Below are positions 1-9,339 of a stretch of 64,000 nucleotides of DNA, in pieces (the first letter of the stretch is position 1; each line of letters opens with the position of its first letter). Both the position numbers and the translations under genes were made by a program. The notes under the pieces were generated by a model. That model was not told the origin of the DNA. It did not search any database and saw only the letters and a list, made by a program, of their open reading frames with translations. This DNA is from an uncultured Lachnospiraceae bacterium (GTDB lineage: Bacteria > Bacillota > Clostridia > Lachnospirales > Lachnospiraceae), in the NCBI GenBank assembly GCA_937920345.1, contig CALGVA010000067.1:77477-141476 (forward strand). Reading direction: 5' to 3'.

Positions 1-321
1 ATCGTATGTTTTCTCAACGTCCCCGCTGTTCTCAACCTGCTCTTCTTCCGACACAGTATTCTGCTCCGGCTGCACTTCTCCACCTTCATCTTCCGGCTCT
101 GTGCTCTGTATCGGCGTTGCTTCGTCCGCAGTTTCCTCCGGTCTCCCCGTATCTGCTTCTGCCCCGGCTTCCTCCGGCTTTCCGGTATCCGGCTCCTCAT
201 ACACGTTCTCTTCCTGCGCCCGCACCGTCAGCATACTGACATCCATGCTGCCCGCCATGACTGCCGCCGCAAGCAGCAGCGCCGTAATTCTCCTGCTTTT
301 CCTTCGCAATACTCTTCTCAT
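1..321 (-). CDS. Secreted protein, N-terminal part (cut by window edge)
   Basis: The first 107 residues of a leftward gene; the rest lies before the window. It opens with Arg/Lys-rich residues, then a hydrophobic Leu/Ala stretch and a plausible signal peptidase site near residues 30-33 (VRAQ). After that comes a very acidic Glu/Pro/Thr-rich segment, the kind of linker found in exported clostridial proteins. The ATG at 321 follows a GGAGGGAGAG ribosome site, and a promoter lies upstream at 438-466. Function unknown because no folded domain is in view. Confidence 0.75.
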   Translation of the reverse strand, partial: MRRVLRRKSRRITALLLAAAVMAGSMDVSMLTVRAQEENVYEEPDTGKPEEAGAEADTGRPEETADEATPIQSTEPEDEGGEVQPEQNTVSEEEQVENSGDVEKTYD

Positions 322-437
322 TCCCAACTCTCCCTCCGGACTCACAATACTTCCTTGAACAACAGGTATCCTTCAAGTATATCCTGTGTCTTATTCATAA
401 ACCGCCTTTAGGCAGCAACATATTTTCATACACTTCT

Positions 438-466
438 ATTATAATCGAAACCAAAACTATTGTAAA
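438..466 (-). promoter_or_regulatory. Promoter of the secreted-protein gene
   Basis: On the minus strand TTTACA, a 17-base spacer and TATAAT form a near-consensus housekeeping promoter directed at the gene starting at 321. Confidence 0.6.
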
Positions 467-551
467 TTCTTCTTTTCATTTTTCAAGTTTTGTAACACAT
501 ACGGCCTCCGCTCATAAGATAAACCATAAATAACATTTGGAGGCGTAAACA

Positions 552-779
552 ATGAGCGATTTATCAGCAACTCACTGCGGATGCAACAATAATAACTGTG
601 GATTTTTCGGCGGCGGATGCGGGTCCTGGATCTGGATTCTGATCCTCTTATCCTGCTGCGGCAACAATGACGGATGCGGATGCGACGGTGGCGGTTTCAA
701 TCTGTTTGGTAACGGCGACAACAACTGCTGCAACACTCTGATCTGGTTATTGATCCTTTCCAGCTGCTGCTGCAACTAA
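552..779 (+). CDS. Small high-cysteine, Gly/Asn-rich protein
   Basis: A 75-residue protein with blocks of Cys (CGC, SCC, CCC), Asn and Gly and two short hydrophobic Trp/Ile/Leu segments (around 26-34 and 63-70). It resembles the small proteins annotated in clostridia as chorion-class high-cysteine proteins; their role is unknown, possibly spore- or surface-related. The ATG follows a good TTGGAGGCG site and a terminator follows at 828-858, so it is a single-gene unit. Confidence 0.8.
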   Translation: MSDLSATHCGCNNNNCGFFGGGCGSWIWILILLSCCGNNDGCGCDGGGFNLFGNGDNNCCNTLIWLLILSSCCCN

Positions 780-827
780 TCCGATAAACGATCCCCTTTT
801 ACACATCTATTAGATTTCACATCTGGG

Positions 828-858
828 AAATAGGCTCTGCACTTTAGAGCCTATTTTT
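828..858 (+). terminator. Terminator of the high-cysteine gene
   Basis: An 11-bp perfect stem (AAATAGGCTCT with AGAGCCTATTT) and a 7-base loop, followed by Ts on the plus strand. Confidence 0.8.
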
Positions 859-920
859 CTCACATGTGTCATATACTGTAGAGGAAATCAGTGCACCGCG
901 GCATCAGAAAGGCATATCCT

Positions 921-1496
921 ATGGCAGCTAAAAAGGAAGAGGCAGCAAACGTTATGGCATTTGATGCCTTATACACTACCAACCAGATACAAAAGTGGAA
1001 AGTTCTTCTGCCCTACATAGAACCTTCCATGCAAAAGCATCTGGCGGTCTATATTAAATATATGGAACTGCAATATACGATGGGCTATGTCCGGAGACAT
1101 CCCTTTCAGATCAGCGGGTGCAGTATCTCTTTCGATGAAAAACCGGACCTGTGCGAACTATGCCGGCAATTATGTCTCTATTCTTCCCCCGGAGAAATCA
1201 AGCAGTTAGAACAGATGCAGAATATGCTGCAGACAATGGAAACCATGCAGGAAATGTCCCAGACCATGTCCGCTCTGCAGGAAATTTTTCCCGATCTTTC
1301 CGCGGCTTCGGCTTTCGGTGATTTCCAGAGCTCCGGAAGTAACGGTGACGCGCCGGCGGATTCGGAAAGGTCTTCCGGTTCCGGCCATACCGAGCCGTTT
1401 TCCATGATGGATATGTTAATGAACATGCTCACTCCGGAGCAAAAAACCATGTTTGAAATGTTTCAACAAAATACGGGCACACAGGAATCAGAATAA
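921..1496 (+). CDS. Conserved small protein of unknown function
   Basis: 191 residues if started at ATG 921, which has AAAGG eight bases upstream; an in-frame GTG at 891 behind GAGGAAATC would add ten residues. The N half is mixed helical with Cys pairs near residues 66-90; the middle is a Met/Gln-rich helical stretch (about 95-130), followed by a Ser/Gly/Asp linker and a Met-rich tail. No catalytic motif recognised. It precedes another small unknown gene in the same direction, possibly one unit. Confidence 0.65.
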   Translation: MAAKKEEAANVMAFDALYTTNQIQKWKVLLPYIEPSMQKHLAVYIKYMELQYTMGYVRRHPFQISGCSISFDEKPDLCELCRQLCLYSSPGEIKQLEQMQNMLQTMETMQEMSQTMSALQEIFPDLSAASAFGDFQSSGSNGDAPADSERSSGSGHTEPFSMMDMLMNMLTPEQKTMFEMFQQNTGTQESE

Positions 1497-1594
1497 ATTC
1501 ATTCTCATAATTCAAATCAAATATTACCGTAATCATGTCAAAAACAGATTCCGCACGAGTCAGATGATGACCACGCGGCAGAAAGGATGATACC

Positions 1595-1861
1595 ATGACC
1601 GGAAACTGGATGGACGATCCTGCCGTTGCGCAGATCGACAGAGCGAAACTTGATTTTCTGCAATCGCTTGTCTTCGAGAGCCAGTCGCTCTCCAGGGAAC
1701 AGATGATGCCTTTCTTTATGGCGATTGCCAAAAGAGGTATGGACAACCACATTTCTTTCTCAAAAGAAGAAGTTGAAACCATCACTGCAACAATACGCAA
1801 GTATTCAACGCCGGAGGAACTGGATAAAATCGACAAGCTGATGAAATTACGCAAGAATTAA
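1595..1861 (+). CDS. Small helical protein of unknown function
   Basis: 88 residues, charged and helix-rich, no Cys, no signal peptide and no motif I recognise. The ATG follows AAAGGATGATACC. It lies 98 bases after the preceding gene and ends just before a strong bidirectional terminator. Confidence 0.65.
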   Translation: MTGNWMDDPAVAQIDRAKLDFLQSLVFESQSLSREQMMPFFMAIAKRGMDNHISFSKEEVETITATIRKYSTPEELDKIDKLMKLRKN

Positions 1862-1882
1862 ATACAGTTTCCCATACCGTAA

Positions 1883-1921
1883 AAACTGCCGCATTTATCC
1901 TATAGTCAAATGCGGCAGTTT
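1883..1921. terminator. Bidirectional terminator between convergent genes
   Basis: A 14-bp perfect inverted repeat (AAACTGCCGCATTT with AAATGCGGCAGTTT) and an 11-base loop, with A/T runs on both sides. It serves both the rightward small genes and leftward leuS. Confidence 0.85.
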
Positions 1922-1929
1922 CTCTAAAA

Positions 1930-4458
1930 TTATTTCTGTACAATATTCACAATTCTGCCCGGAACATAAATCTCTTTTACAATTGTTCCCGTCAGCTTAT
2001 CCGCAATCACTTCCTTTGCCTTGGCAATGACATCATCCTTCGGATCATCTTTGCCGATGGCAAGTGTTGCCCTAGTCTTCCCGTTGATCTGTACCGCTAT
2101 CTCCACGGTAGATTCCACCGTCTTCGCCTCGTCAAACTCCGGCCATGCAGTCTGATAAACCCTGCCCTCAAAGCCTACCCTCTGCCACAATTCCTCCGTG
2201 ATATGCGGCGCAACCGGATTCAGCAGTGTGATCAGCGTCTTAAATTCGCCCTTTGTCACAGAATTTTTCTTGTATAAATCATTAATAAGCGCCATCATGG
2301 CTGCAATCGCCGTATTATATTTCAGGCTCTCGAAATCATTACTTACCTTCTTAATCGTCTGATGCATCTTCGTCTCTAAATCCTCGGAGTACGCCATATC
2401 ATCTGTCAGAATATCCTGCAGTTTCCAGACTCTCTCCAGGAAACGCCGGCAGCCTTTGACGCCGTCTTCGCTCCATCCTGCGCTGAGTTCAAATGCCCCG
2501 ATAAACATTTCATAGGTTCTGAGCGTATCCGCACCGTACTCCGTCACAATATCATCCGGATTTACGACATTGCCGAGAGATTTGGACATCTTAACTACCG
2601 GATGTTCCGCCATCTCACCATATTTCTCTTTCAGCGCCGCCCTCGCTGCCTTCTCGCTGCCATGCTCCTGCAGCAGCCTCTTCTGCTCTTCCGCCGGCAG
2701 ATTAGCAAAATTATGCGGATTCAATCCAAGAATCATCCCGTGTGAAGTCCTCTTGGCATATGGTTCCGGACAGGGAACCGCTTTCTGATCATACAGGAAT
2801 TTGTGCCAGAATCTGGAATATAACAAGTGCAGAGTCGTATGCTCCATACCGCCGTTATACCAGTCCACCGGCATCCAGTACTCCAGCGCTTCCTTGCTAG
2901 CCAGCGCCTCCGTGTTATCAGGGTCCGTATATCTTAAGAAATACCATGAAGAACCGGCCCACTGCGGCATCGTATCTGTCTCTCTCTGCGCCGGACCGCC
3001 GCAGCACGGACATGTGGTATTGACCCAATCAGTCATCAACGCCAGCGGAGACTCTCCGTTGTCCGTAGGCATATAGCTGTCCACCTCAGGCAGCTCCAGA
3101 GGCAGTTCACTCTCCTCAACCGGCACATAACCGCATTTATCGCAGTGCACAATCGGAATCGGCTCTCCCCAGTAACGCTGTCTGGAGAAGACCCAGTCTC
3201 TCAGCTTAAAGTTCGTTTTCGCACAGCCGATGCCTTTTTCCTCCAGATAGGCAATCATTCTGGCTTTGGCTTCCTCCACATTAAGACCGCTGATAAAACC
3301 GGAATTGACGATCGTACCTGTCGCTACATCCGTATAGACTTCTTCCTGCACATCCTTACCACCCGCAACGACTTCAATGATCGGCAGATTAAATTTCTTT
3401 GCAAACTCCCAGTCTCTCTCATCATGAGCCGGCACCGCCATGATTGCACCCGTACCGTAACTCATCAGTACATAGTCGGAAACAAAAACTGGTATTTCCA
3501 CATCACTTACCGGATTGACCGCTGTCAGCCCTTCAATCCTGACACCCGTCTTATCCTTGGCCAGTTCCGCGCGTTCAAAATCAGACTTTCTCGCTGCCTG
3601 TTCGCGATAAGCCGCAATTTCGTCCCAGTTTTGAATATCGTCTTTATATTTATCCAGAAGCGGATGCTCCGGAGACATAACCATATAAGTCACACCGAAC
3701 AGCGTATCACATCTGGTCGTGTAAATACGCATTTTGTCCTCTTTGCCTTTGATGATAAAGTCAACTTCCGCACCGGTCGATTTACCGATCCAATTCTTCT
3801 GGGAAACCTTGACCCGCTCCACATATTCAACCGTGTCCAGCCCCTCGATCAGCTGATCCGCATACTCGGTGATCTTAAGCATCCACTGGCTCTTCACCTT
3901 GCGCACAACCTCAGAACCGCAGCGCTCACAGACGCCGTTCACAACTTCCTCATTGGCAAGTCCGACCTTACAGGAGGTACACCAGTTAATGGGCATCTCC
4001 GACTTATATGCCAGTCCCGCCTTAAATAATTTCAGGAAGATCCACTGTGTCCATTTATAATAATCCGGATCTGTCGTATTGACTTCCCGATCCCAGTCAA
4101 AGGAATAGCCGAGCGAATGAAGCTGTCCCTTAAACCGCGCTACATTGTTCTGTGTCACGATCTTCGGATGAATATGATTCTGAATCGCATAGTTCTCCGT
4201 AGGGAGTCCGAACGCATCCCAGCCCATCGGATAAAGCACATTATATCCCTGCATTCTTCTCTTTCTCGCAACAATATCCAGCGCCGTATAAGGTCTCGGA
4301 TGTCCTACATGAAGCCCCTGTCCCGAAGGATACGGGAATTCTACCAGCGCGTAGTACTTCGGCCTGGAATAATCGTCGGAAGTTTTAAATGCCTTCTCAT
4401 CGTCCCACACCTTCTGCCATTTTGTTTCTACTTCTCTGTGATTGTAAATTTCTGCCAT
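1930..4458 (-). CDS. leuS: Leucyl-tRNA synthetase
   Basis: 842 residues, in the usual bacterial length range. Class I aminoacyl-tRNA synthetase that charges tRNA-Leu in the cytoplasm. The HIGH-type motif reads HVGH at residues 50-53 and the KMSKS loop is intact near 623-627. A CxxC...CxxC zinc-type pair is present near 159-180. An editing (CP1) insert lies between the motifs and an anticodon-binding C-terminal part follows. The leader from the promoter at 4541-4568 is only about 75 bases, too short for a T-box, so no tRNA-sensing control is visible. Confidence 0.97.
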   Translation of the reverse strand: MAEIYNHREVETKWQKVWDDEKAFKTSDDYSRPKYYALVEFPYPSGQGLHVGHPRPYTALDIVARKRRMQGYNVLYPMGWDAFGLPTENYAIQNHIHPKIVTQNNVARFKGQLHSLGYSFDWDREVNTTDPDYYKWTQWIFLKLFKAGLAYKSEMPINWCTSCKVGLANEEVVNGVCERCGSEVVRKVKSQWMLKITEYADQLIEGLDTVEYVERVKVSQKNWIGKSTGAEVDFIIKGKEDKMRIYTTRCDTLFGVTYMVMSPEHPLLDKYKDDIQNWDEIAAYREQAARKSDFERAELAKDKTGVRIEGLTAVNPVSDVEIPVFVSDYVLMSYGTGAIMAVPAHDERDWEFAKKFNLPIIEVVAGGKDVQEEVYTDVATGTIVNSGFISGLNVEEAKARMIAYLEEKGIGCAKTNFKLRDWVFSRQRYWGEPIPIVHCDKCGYVPVEESELPLELPEVDSYMPTDNGESPLALMTDWVNTTCPCCGGPAQRETDTMPQWAGSSWYFLRYTDPDNTEALASKEALEYWMPVDWYNGGMEHTTLHLLYSRFWHKFLYDQKAVPCPEPYAKRTSHGMILGLNPHNFANLPAEEQKRLLQEHGSEKAARAALKEKYGEMAEHPVVKMSKSLGNVVNPDDIVTEYGADTLRTYEMFIGAFELSAGWSEDGVKGCRRFLERVWKLQDILTDDMAYSEDLETKMHQTIKKVSNDFESLKYNTAIAAMMALINDLYKKNSVTKGEFKTLITLLNPVAPHITEELWQRVGFEGRVYQTAWPEFDEAKTVESTVEIAVQINGKTRATLAIGKDDPKDDVIAKAKEVIADKLTGTIVKEIYVPGRIVNIVQK

Positions 4459-4540
4459 TGTATGTTCATGCCTTTCTATATTTAATATATTTCCTCAAGT
4501 CCCCAATGAAGCAAAGCACAATTTTTTATCCACGTTTAAT

Positions 4541-4568
4541 ATTGTATTATACTTAACCGATTTGTCAA
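4541..4568 (-). promoter_or_regulatory. leuS promoter
   Basis: On the minus strand TTGACA (4563-4568), 16 bases, TACAAT (4541-4546), about 80 bases before the leuS start. Confidence 0.7.
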
Positions 4569-4594
4569 GCAAATTGCTGAAAAACATAGAAACA

Positions 4595-4613
4595 GGGCGT
4601 GTTGTCCACGCCC
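4595..4613 (-). terminator. Terminator of the EF-G-like gene
   Basis: GGGCGTG, five-base loop, CACGCCC, followed on the minus strand by a short T-containing tract. It separates the upstream GTPase gene from the leuS promoter. Confidence 0.65.
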
Positions 4614-4679
4614 CGCTCCTATGCATAAAACCTTCTCTATCTACAGTCGGTTATAGCTTACGGCGTAAGGCACTTCCCC

Positions 4680-6773
4680 TTATGCCTCACCGCCGGCTTC
4701 TGCTACCTTATTTGCTCTTGCAGCGACTTCCTTCTCCTGTACATCACTGGGTGCCTGCTCATATCTTGCAAACTCATACTTATATATGCCGCGTCCCCCC
4801 GTCATGGAACGAAGATCGGTACAATAACCATTCAGACATGCCACCGGAATATCCGCCTCAATAACAGTCTTGCCTTCTCCTGCCGGATTCATGCCAAGCA
4901 CGCGCCCTCTTCTCTTATTCAGGTCACCCATGACATCACCTGTATAAGAATCAGGCACTGTTACCTGCAAATTGGCAATCGGCTCGAGGAGTACCGGACC
5001 TGCTTCCATAAATCCCTTCTTGAATGCCTGAATCGTCGCCATCTTAAATGCCATTTCAGAAGAATCTACCGGATGATATGATCCGTCATAGAGCACTGCC
5101 TTCACACCCACTACCGGATATGCCGCAAGCGGTCCGCTTCCGACGGAATCCTGCAGGCCTTTCTCCACTGCCGGGAAATAGTTCTTCGGCACTGCTCCTC
5201 CCACAACCTCCTGCTCAAACACATAAGCAGATTCCAGATCGCCCGATGCCTCGAAACGCATCTTAACGTGACCGTACTGCCCGTGTCCGCCGGACTGCTT
5301 CTTATATTTGTATTCTACATCCGATTTCTTTCTTATCGTCTCTCTGTAGGCGATCTTCGGATCTGACAACTCAATCTCGACTTTGTATTCATTGAGCAGT
5401 CTGCTGGCAACCACATCCAGGTGAAGGTCACCCATACCATAAAGCAGCGTCTGCTTGTTCTCCGCATCATTGACAACCCACAGCGTCTGATCTTCATGCC
5501 GCATTTTCTGCAATGCCTGCGATACCTTATCTACATCACCTTTATTCTTCGCCTTATATCTCTTATATGTATAAGGCGTAGAAATTTCCGTCTTACCGTA
5601 ACGTATAATTCTCGCTTTGGTGGACAGCGTATTACCCGTTCTCGCCGCCGTCAGCTTCGCAATGGCACCGATATCCCCCGCATGAAGTTCCTTCACCTCA
5701 ACCGGCTTATTGCCCTGCATTACATAGAGTTTACTGATCTTCTCCTCAATCTCTTTTTCATCATTATAGATCGTATCGTCATTCTTCAATACGCCGGAGC
5801 AGACTTTAACCAATGAATACTTACCGATAAAAGGATCTACGATCGTCTTAAAGATATATGCCGACTTCGGTTTGGAGAAATCAAAGTTCGCCTGGAAGAT
5901 CTCATTGCTCTTCAGGTCGATTCCCGCAAGTTCACGGTTCTCCGGGCTGGGTATATACTTCACAATATCATCAAGCAGTGTATAAATACCCTGACATAAT
6001 ACATTGGAACCCATAGACATCGGCACAATGCTGCCATCCATGACATTGCTGCGAAGCGCAGCCCTGATCTCTGCCTCTGAAAAGCTGTCCCCGTTAAAAT
6101 AGCGCTCCATAAACTCTTCACTGGTCTCGGCAACCGCCTCCATCAGTGTATCTCTGCAAAGCTGCAGATTAGCCTTGCTGTACTCCGGCATCTCGCACTC
6201 TACAACTTCCTTGCCCTCCCAGCGGTATGCCTGTTCAGTAATGACATTGATATATCCGACAAATTTCTCATTCTCACGAATCGGCAGATGGAAAGGCGCC
6301 ATCTTCTTGCCATATTTATTTGTCATATCCTCCACTACCTGACGGAAGGATGCATTATCAATATCCATGTCCGTTACAAATACAAACCTAGGCAGTTTAT
6401 ATTTATCACACAGTTCCCATGCCTTCTCTGTCCCTACTTCCACTCCTGCCTTACCGGACACTACAATAATCGCCGCATCGGCCGCGCCGACAGCCTCTTC
6501 CACTTCTCCGACAAAATCAAAGAATCCCGGCGTATCCAGCACATTGATCTTCACGTCTTCCCACTCAATCGGAACAACAGATGTCGCAATAGATATGTGG
6601 CGCTTCTGCTCTTCCTTGCCGAAATCACTTACCGTATTGCCGTCATCTACTTTGCCCATTCTGGAAGTGATACCTGACAGGTAAGCCATCGCCTCCACCA
6701 GACTGGTCTTACCACTGCCGCCATGCCCCAGCAAAACCACATTACGAATCTTATCCGTTGTGTAAATATTCAT
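4680..6773 (-). CDS. Elongation factor G-like GTPase (EF-G paralogue)
   Basis: 697 residues from ATG 6773, chosen because GGAGG stands ten bases upstream; an in-frame ATG at 6803 lacks such a site. EF-G domain order is present: GTPase domain, domain II, and domains III-V. The P-loop GHGGSGKT is at 16-23. Unlike canonical EF-G, switch I reads KRHISI rather than RGITI, the G3 motif is DTPGF, so the catalytic His after DTPG is Phe, and the expected NKxD reads TDMD. These changes fit the EF-G-like paralogue family of Firmicutes, whose role in translation is not settled, rather than the main translocase. Monocistronic, with its own terminator. Confidence 0.85.
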   Translation of the reverse strand: MNIYTTDKIRNVVLLGHGGSGKTSLVEAMAYLSGITSRMGKVDDGNTVSDFGKEEQKRHISIATSVVPIEWEDVKINVLDTPGFFDFVGEVEEAVGAADAAIIVVSGKAGVEVGTEKAWELCDKYKLPRFVFVTDMDIDNASFRQVVEDMTNKYGKKMAPFHLPIRENEKFVGYINVITEQAYRWEGKEVVECEMPEYSKANLQLCRDTLMEAVAETSEEFMERYFNGDSFSEAEIRAALRSNVMDGSIVPMSMGSNVLCQGIYTLLDDIVKYIPSPENRELAGIDLKSNEIFQANFDFSKPKSAYIFKTIVDPFIGKYSLVKVCSGVLKNDDTIYNDEKEIEEKISKLYVMQGNKPVEVKELHAGDIGAIAKLTAARTGNTLSTKARIIRYGKTEISTPYTYKRYKAKNKGDVDKVSQALQKMRHEDQTLWVVNDAENKQTLLYGMGDLHLDVVASRLLNEYKVEIELSDPKIAYRETIRKKSDVEYKYKKQSGGHGQYGHVKMRFEASGDLESAYVFEQEVVGGAVPKNYFPAVEKGLQDSVGSGPLAAYPVVGVKAVLYDGSYHPVDSSEMAFKMATIQAFKKGFMEAGPVLLEPIANLQVTVPDSYTGDVMGDLNKRRGRVLGMNPAGEGKTVIEADIPVACLNGYCTDLRSMTGGRGIYKYEFARYEQAPSDVQEKEVAARANKVAEAGGEA

Positions 6774-6984
6774 TTCTTGCAATCCTCCAGTTCTGTTATT
6801 CACTTATGATTGGGCAGATTGTTCTGTTTGTTGCATTCCCAAACACAAATTGTAAGTATATTTTACTAAATTATCTCTCGAATTACAATATCAATTATGC
6901 GAAATGTATAAAAAAGTAGATTGGGATCTGCTTCGTAAACTTGCAAATCCTTCTTGTGGGTCAATTTGTATAATGCTATACTTG

Positions 6985-7101
6985 AAGTAAATTTGCTCCG
7001 CAAATTTACTTCGCGAGTTTCGCTGCGCGAACTCGGATTACTTGGACATTGTATTTGCTTCGCAAATTTACTTCGCGAGATTCGCTGCGCGAACTCGGAT
7101 T
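6985..7101. repeat. Two tandem copies of a 49-bp palindromic element
   Basis: Copies at 6991-7039 and 7053-7101 differ at two positions. Each contains two hairpins: a GCAAATTTACTT arm that at the first copy pairs with AAGTAAATTTGC across a 3-base loop (6985-7011), and a CGAGTT..CGC / GCG..AACTCG stem. They sit in the leader between the divergent EF-G-like gene and tyrA. This could be a REP-like element or a leader structure; nothing in the sequence decides. Confidence 0.7.
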
Positions 7102-7127
7102 CCTATAGTACAAAGAGGTATAATAAT

Positions 7128-8228
7128 ATGAACACTCTTACTTGCGGCTTTATCGGACTCGGGCTGATCGGCGGCTCTATCGCAAAAGCGATCCGTCTCG
7201 CCTATCCGGAAGCACACATAATCGCTTATGACGTTAATGAAGCTTCTCTGCTTCTTGCACAGAAAGAGCATGTAATCGACACGATCCGTCCGGCAATCGA
7301 TGCCGGTTTCGGCGACTGCGATTATCTATTTCTATGCGCGCCCGTCTCTCATAATGATGATAATCTTCTCATTCTGAAGAAATATTTGTCACCTGAAACG
7401 GTTCTGACCGATGTGGGCAGTGTCAAGACCGGTATCCACCGGCAGATAGCAGCATTAGGATTACAGGACCAGTTTATAGGCGGACACCCCATGACCGGTT
7501 CAGAACGCTTCGGTTATCAGAATTCCAAAGCTTCTCTTCTGGAAAACGCTTATTATATTCTGACGCCCTCCGACGCCGTGTCTCAGGAAAAACTTTGCGG
7601 ATACAGGAACCTTGTATCAGCCATGGGCGCAATCCCGCTTGTATTAAATTACGAAGAACATGACTATGTCACCGCCGCCATCTCGCATCTTCCGCACGTG
7701 ATCGCATCATCTTTAGTCAACCTGGTCAGAAGCTGCGACTCCGAAGAAGGCACCATGAAGATGATCGCTGCAGGCGGATTCAAAGACATTACAAGAATCG
7801 CCTCCTCCTCACCTGCGATGTGGCAGCAGATTTGTCTGACAAACACAGAAAATATATCAAAGCTTCTGAAGCAGTACATTCAGTATCTCACCGAAATATC
7901 GGACCGTATTGATAACCGCGCTTCAGATACAATTTACGACTTCTTTGATACCGCAAGAACTTACAGGGATTCGTTCATCACTACTTCCAGCGGTCCCATT
8001 CAGGCAGAATATGTCATTACGGTGGATATTGCGGATAAACCCGGAGCCATCGCCGCCATAGCTTCACTGCTGGCCATGCACGATGTGAGCATCAAGAATA
8101 TCGGTATCAATCACAACCGTGAACTTGCCGAGGGCGCACTCCGTATTGAATTCTATGACAGAAACGCCATCGCGCAGGCTGTACAGGTCATGACCGGACA
8201 CGGATATAAGATTCATACACAAAAATAG
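7128..8228 (+). CDS. tyrA: Prephenate dehydrogenase with C-terminal ACT domain
   Basis: 366 residues from ATG 7128, which has AAAGAGG ten bases upstream. It oxidatively decarboxylates prephenate to 4-hydroxyphenylpyruvate for tyrosine synthesis, using NAD(P). The N-terminal Rossmann motif GLGLIGG is near residues 10-16, followed by the helical dimerisation region. The last 70 residues form an ACT domain (DKPGAIAAIASLL), the usual site of tyrosine feedback. It converges on the VanZ-like gene with only five bases between them. Confidence 0.93.
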   Translation: MNTLTCGFIGLGLIGGSIAKAIRLAYPEAHIIAYDVNEASLLLAQKEHVIDTIRPAIDAGFGDCDYLFLCAPVSHNDDNLLILKKYLSPETVLTDVGSVKTGIHRQIAALGLQDQFIGGHPMTGSERFGYQNSKASLLENAYYILTPSDAVSQEKLCGYRNLVSAMGAIPLVLNYEEHDYVTAAISHLPHVIASSLVNLVRSCDSEEGTMKMIAAGGFKDITRIASSSPAMWQQICLTNTENISKLLKQYIQYLTEISDRIDNRASDTIYDFFDTARTYRDSFITTSSGPIQAEYVITVDIADKPGAIAAIASLLAMHDVSIKNIGINHNRELAEGALRIEFYDRNAIAQAVQVMTGHGYKIHTQK

Positions 8229-8233
8229 GCCGC

Positions 8234-8731
8234 TTATGAAGACAGTTTCACAAGCAGCCGATTGAGAAAATAGGAGCCGACCATACAGATGATTCCCGCC
8301 AGACTCCCATACCAGTTAAGCGCTACGTCAGACATCTGAAAATGTCTTCCGTCTATATATTGTTTATAATATTCCGTATAATACGCCAGCACGTAACAGA
8401 CAAATCCCGCTCCCAGCACACCGATAATCCGGAAGTATCTCCGGAAGAGCACCATACTGACAAACGCCATAACAAGCCCGACGATAAAGAACAGCCCGAT
8501 ATGGGCGCCATAGCGGATCATCAAACTGACAGCCTCTGTCTGCTCCTGTGTCGGATTATCGAAAATACTGACAGCGATCTGCTCCGCCACTTTCATCGTC
8601 ACATTCGTGGACTGTGCCCCGTTCTGAAACGATACGATCATTACAAAATATAAGAGCAGCATAAGACCCATTATCGACGCTGCAATTATGATGATCTCCA
8701 GCCACAGCTTTGTATGTTTTCCCTGTTTCAT
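8234..8731 (-). CDS. VanZ-like membrane protein
   Basis: 165 residues with about four hydrophobic membrane segments (roughly 10-33, 73-95, 97-118, 137-158). The pattern SFQNGAQS after the first helix, RYGAHIGLF in the second and a conserved DVALNWYGSLAG near the end match VanZ-family proteins. No evidence for glycopeptide resistance here: no other van gene is present, and most VanZ-like proteins have unknown roles. Confidence 0.8.
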   Translation of the reverse strand: MKQGKHTKLWLEIIIIAASIMGLMLLLYFVMIVSFQNGAQSTNVTMKVAEQIAVSIFDNPTQEQTEAVSLMIRYGAHIGLFFIVGLVMAFVSMVLFRRYFRIIGVLGAGFVCYVLAYYTEYYKQYIDGRHFQMSDVALNWYGSLAGIICMVGSYFLNRLLVKLSS

Positions 8732-8751
8732 TCCAATACGCTTCCCTTATG

Positions 8752-9105
8752 TCATGTTTCCATATCTTCTATCGTACTGTATGTCTCGATTCTGCTTGCG
8801 TCGATTTCCGTCATGCCGATAAATATTGCGCCGTAAATATACATACCGTTTTCCCCGGGATCGACACGTACAATCTCCAGAAAACAATGCAGTACTTCCT
8901 TCGTCCATATCGTCAGAAAAGACTCATATACCGCACCCACTTCGAGCCCGGCATCACACAAAAAGCCTACTCCCGTCTTGGACACGTCCGTGATCTCTAT
9001 GTTTACCTCTTCGTTGATTTCCTCACCGAATTCGCTTTTGTCCATGCGCTTGATTAATAATTTCGCGGACAACTCCATACGTCTGTTTCTTCTGCGTTCC
9101 TCCAT
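8752..9105 (-). CDS. PilZ domain protein (cyclic-di-GMP receptor-like)
   Basis: 117 residues from ATG 9105 with AGAAGGGGAAT upstream; a longer reading from 9201 has no ribosome site. The Arg-rich RxxxR motif lies at the N terminus (ERRRNRR) and DVSKTGVGF supplies the D/NxSxxG motif, the two elements that bind cyclic-di-GMP. Single-domain protein, likely a signalling adaptor. It is the last clearly chromosomal gene before the prophage. Confidence 0.8.
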   Translation of the reverse strand: MEERRRNRRMELSAKLLIKRMDKSEFGEEINEEVNIEITDVSKTGVGFLCDAGLEVGAVYESFLTIWTKEVLHCFLEIVRVDPGENGMYIYGAIFIGMTEIDASRIETYSTIEDMET

Positions 9106-9339
9106 ATTCCCCTTCTCTTCCTCCTGTGTATTCAATTGGATAACTGTCCAAGCCACATACTCGCAAACAAACGACTGTATCCCCCGGTGGCTGTGCAGCA
9201 ATTTACATTCTCATCTTACCCTATTTGGAATCTTTTGTAAAGGAATCTGTAATAAACATCGCGTCCCCTATGAATACGGTAGACAACTCGCATAGTTATT
9301 TCATTTTATCTCTTACCTCGCATTTGGGCAAGAAAAAAC
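9106..9339. other. Chromosome-prophage junction zone (attachment site not defined)
   Basis: No gene is seen in 9106-9339. Upstream genes are chromosomal and everything from 9340 onward is phage- or DGR-like, so the left end of the prophage should lie here or very close. The right end is outside the window, so the attachment core cannot be identified by comparing both ends. Confidence 0.45.

Noticed and set aside
3145..4029. A 294-codon plus-strand frame opposite leuS
   Set aside because: Shadow of the leuS codon pattern; no ribosome site and no protein-like motifs.
4459..4540. T-box riboswitch before leuS
   Set aside because: The leader is only about 75 bases and has no specifier stem or antiterminator.
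9205..9339. A specific attL core sequence
   Set aside because: The right end of the prophage is outside the window, so no matching core can be shown.
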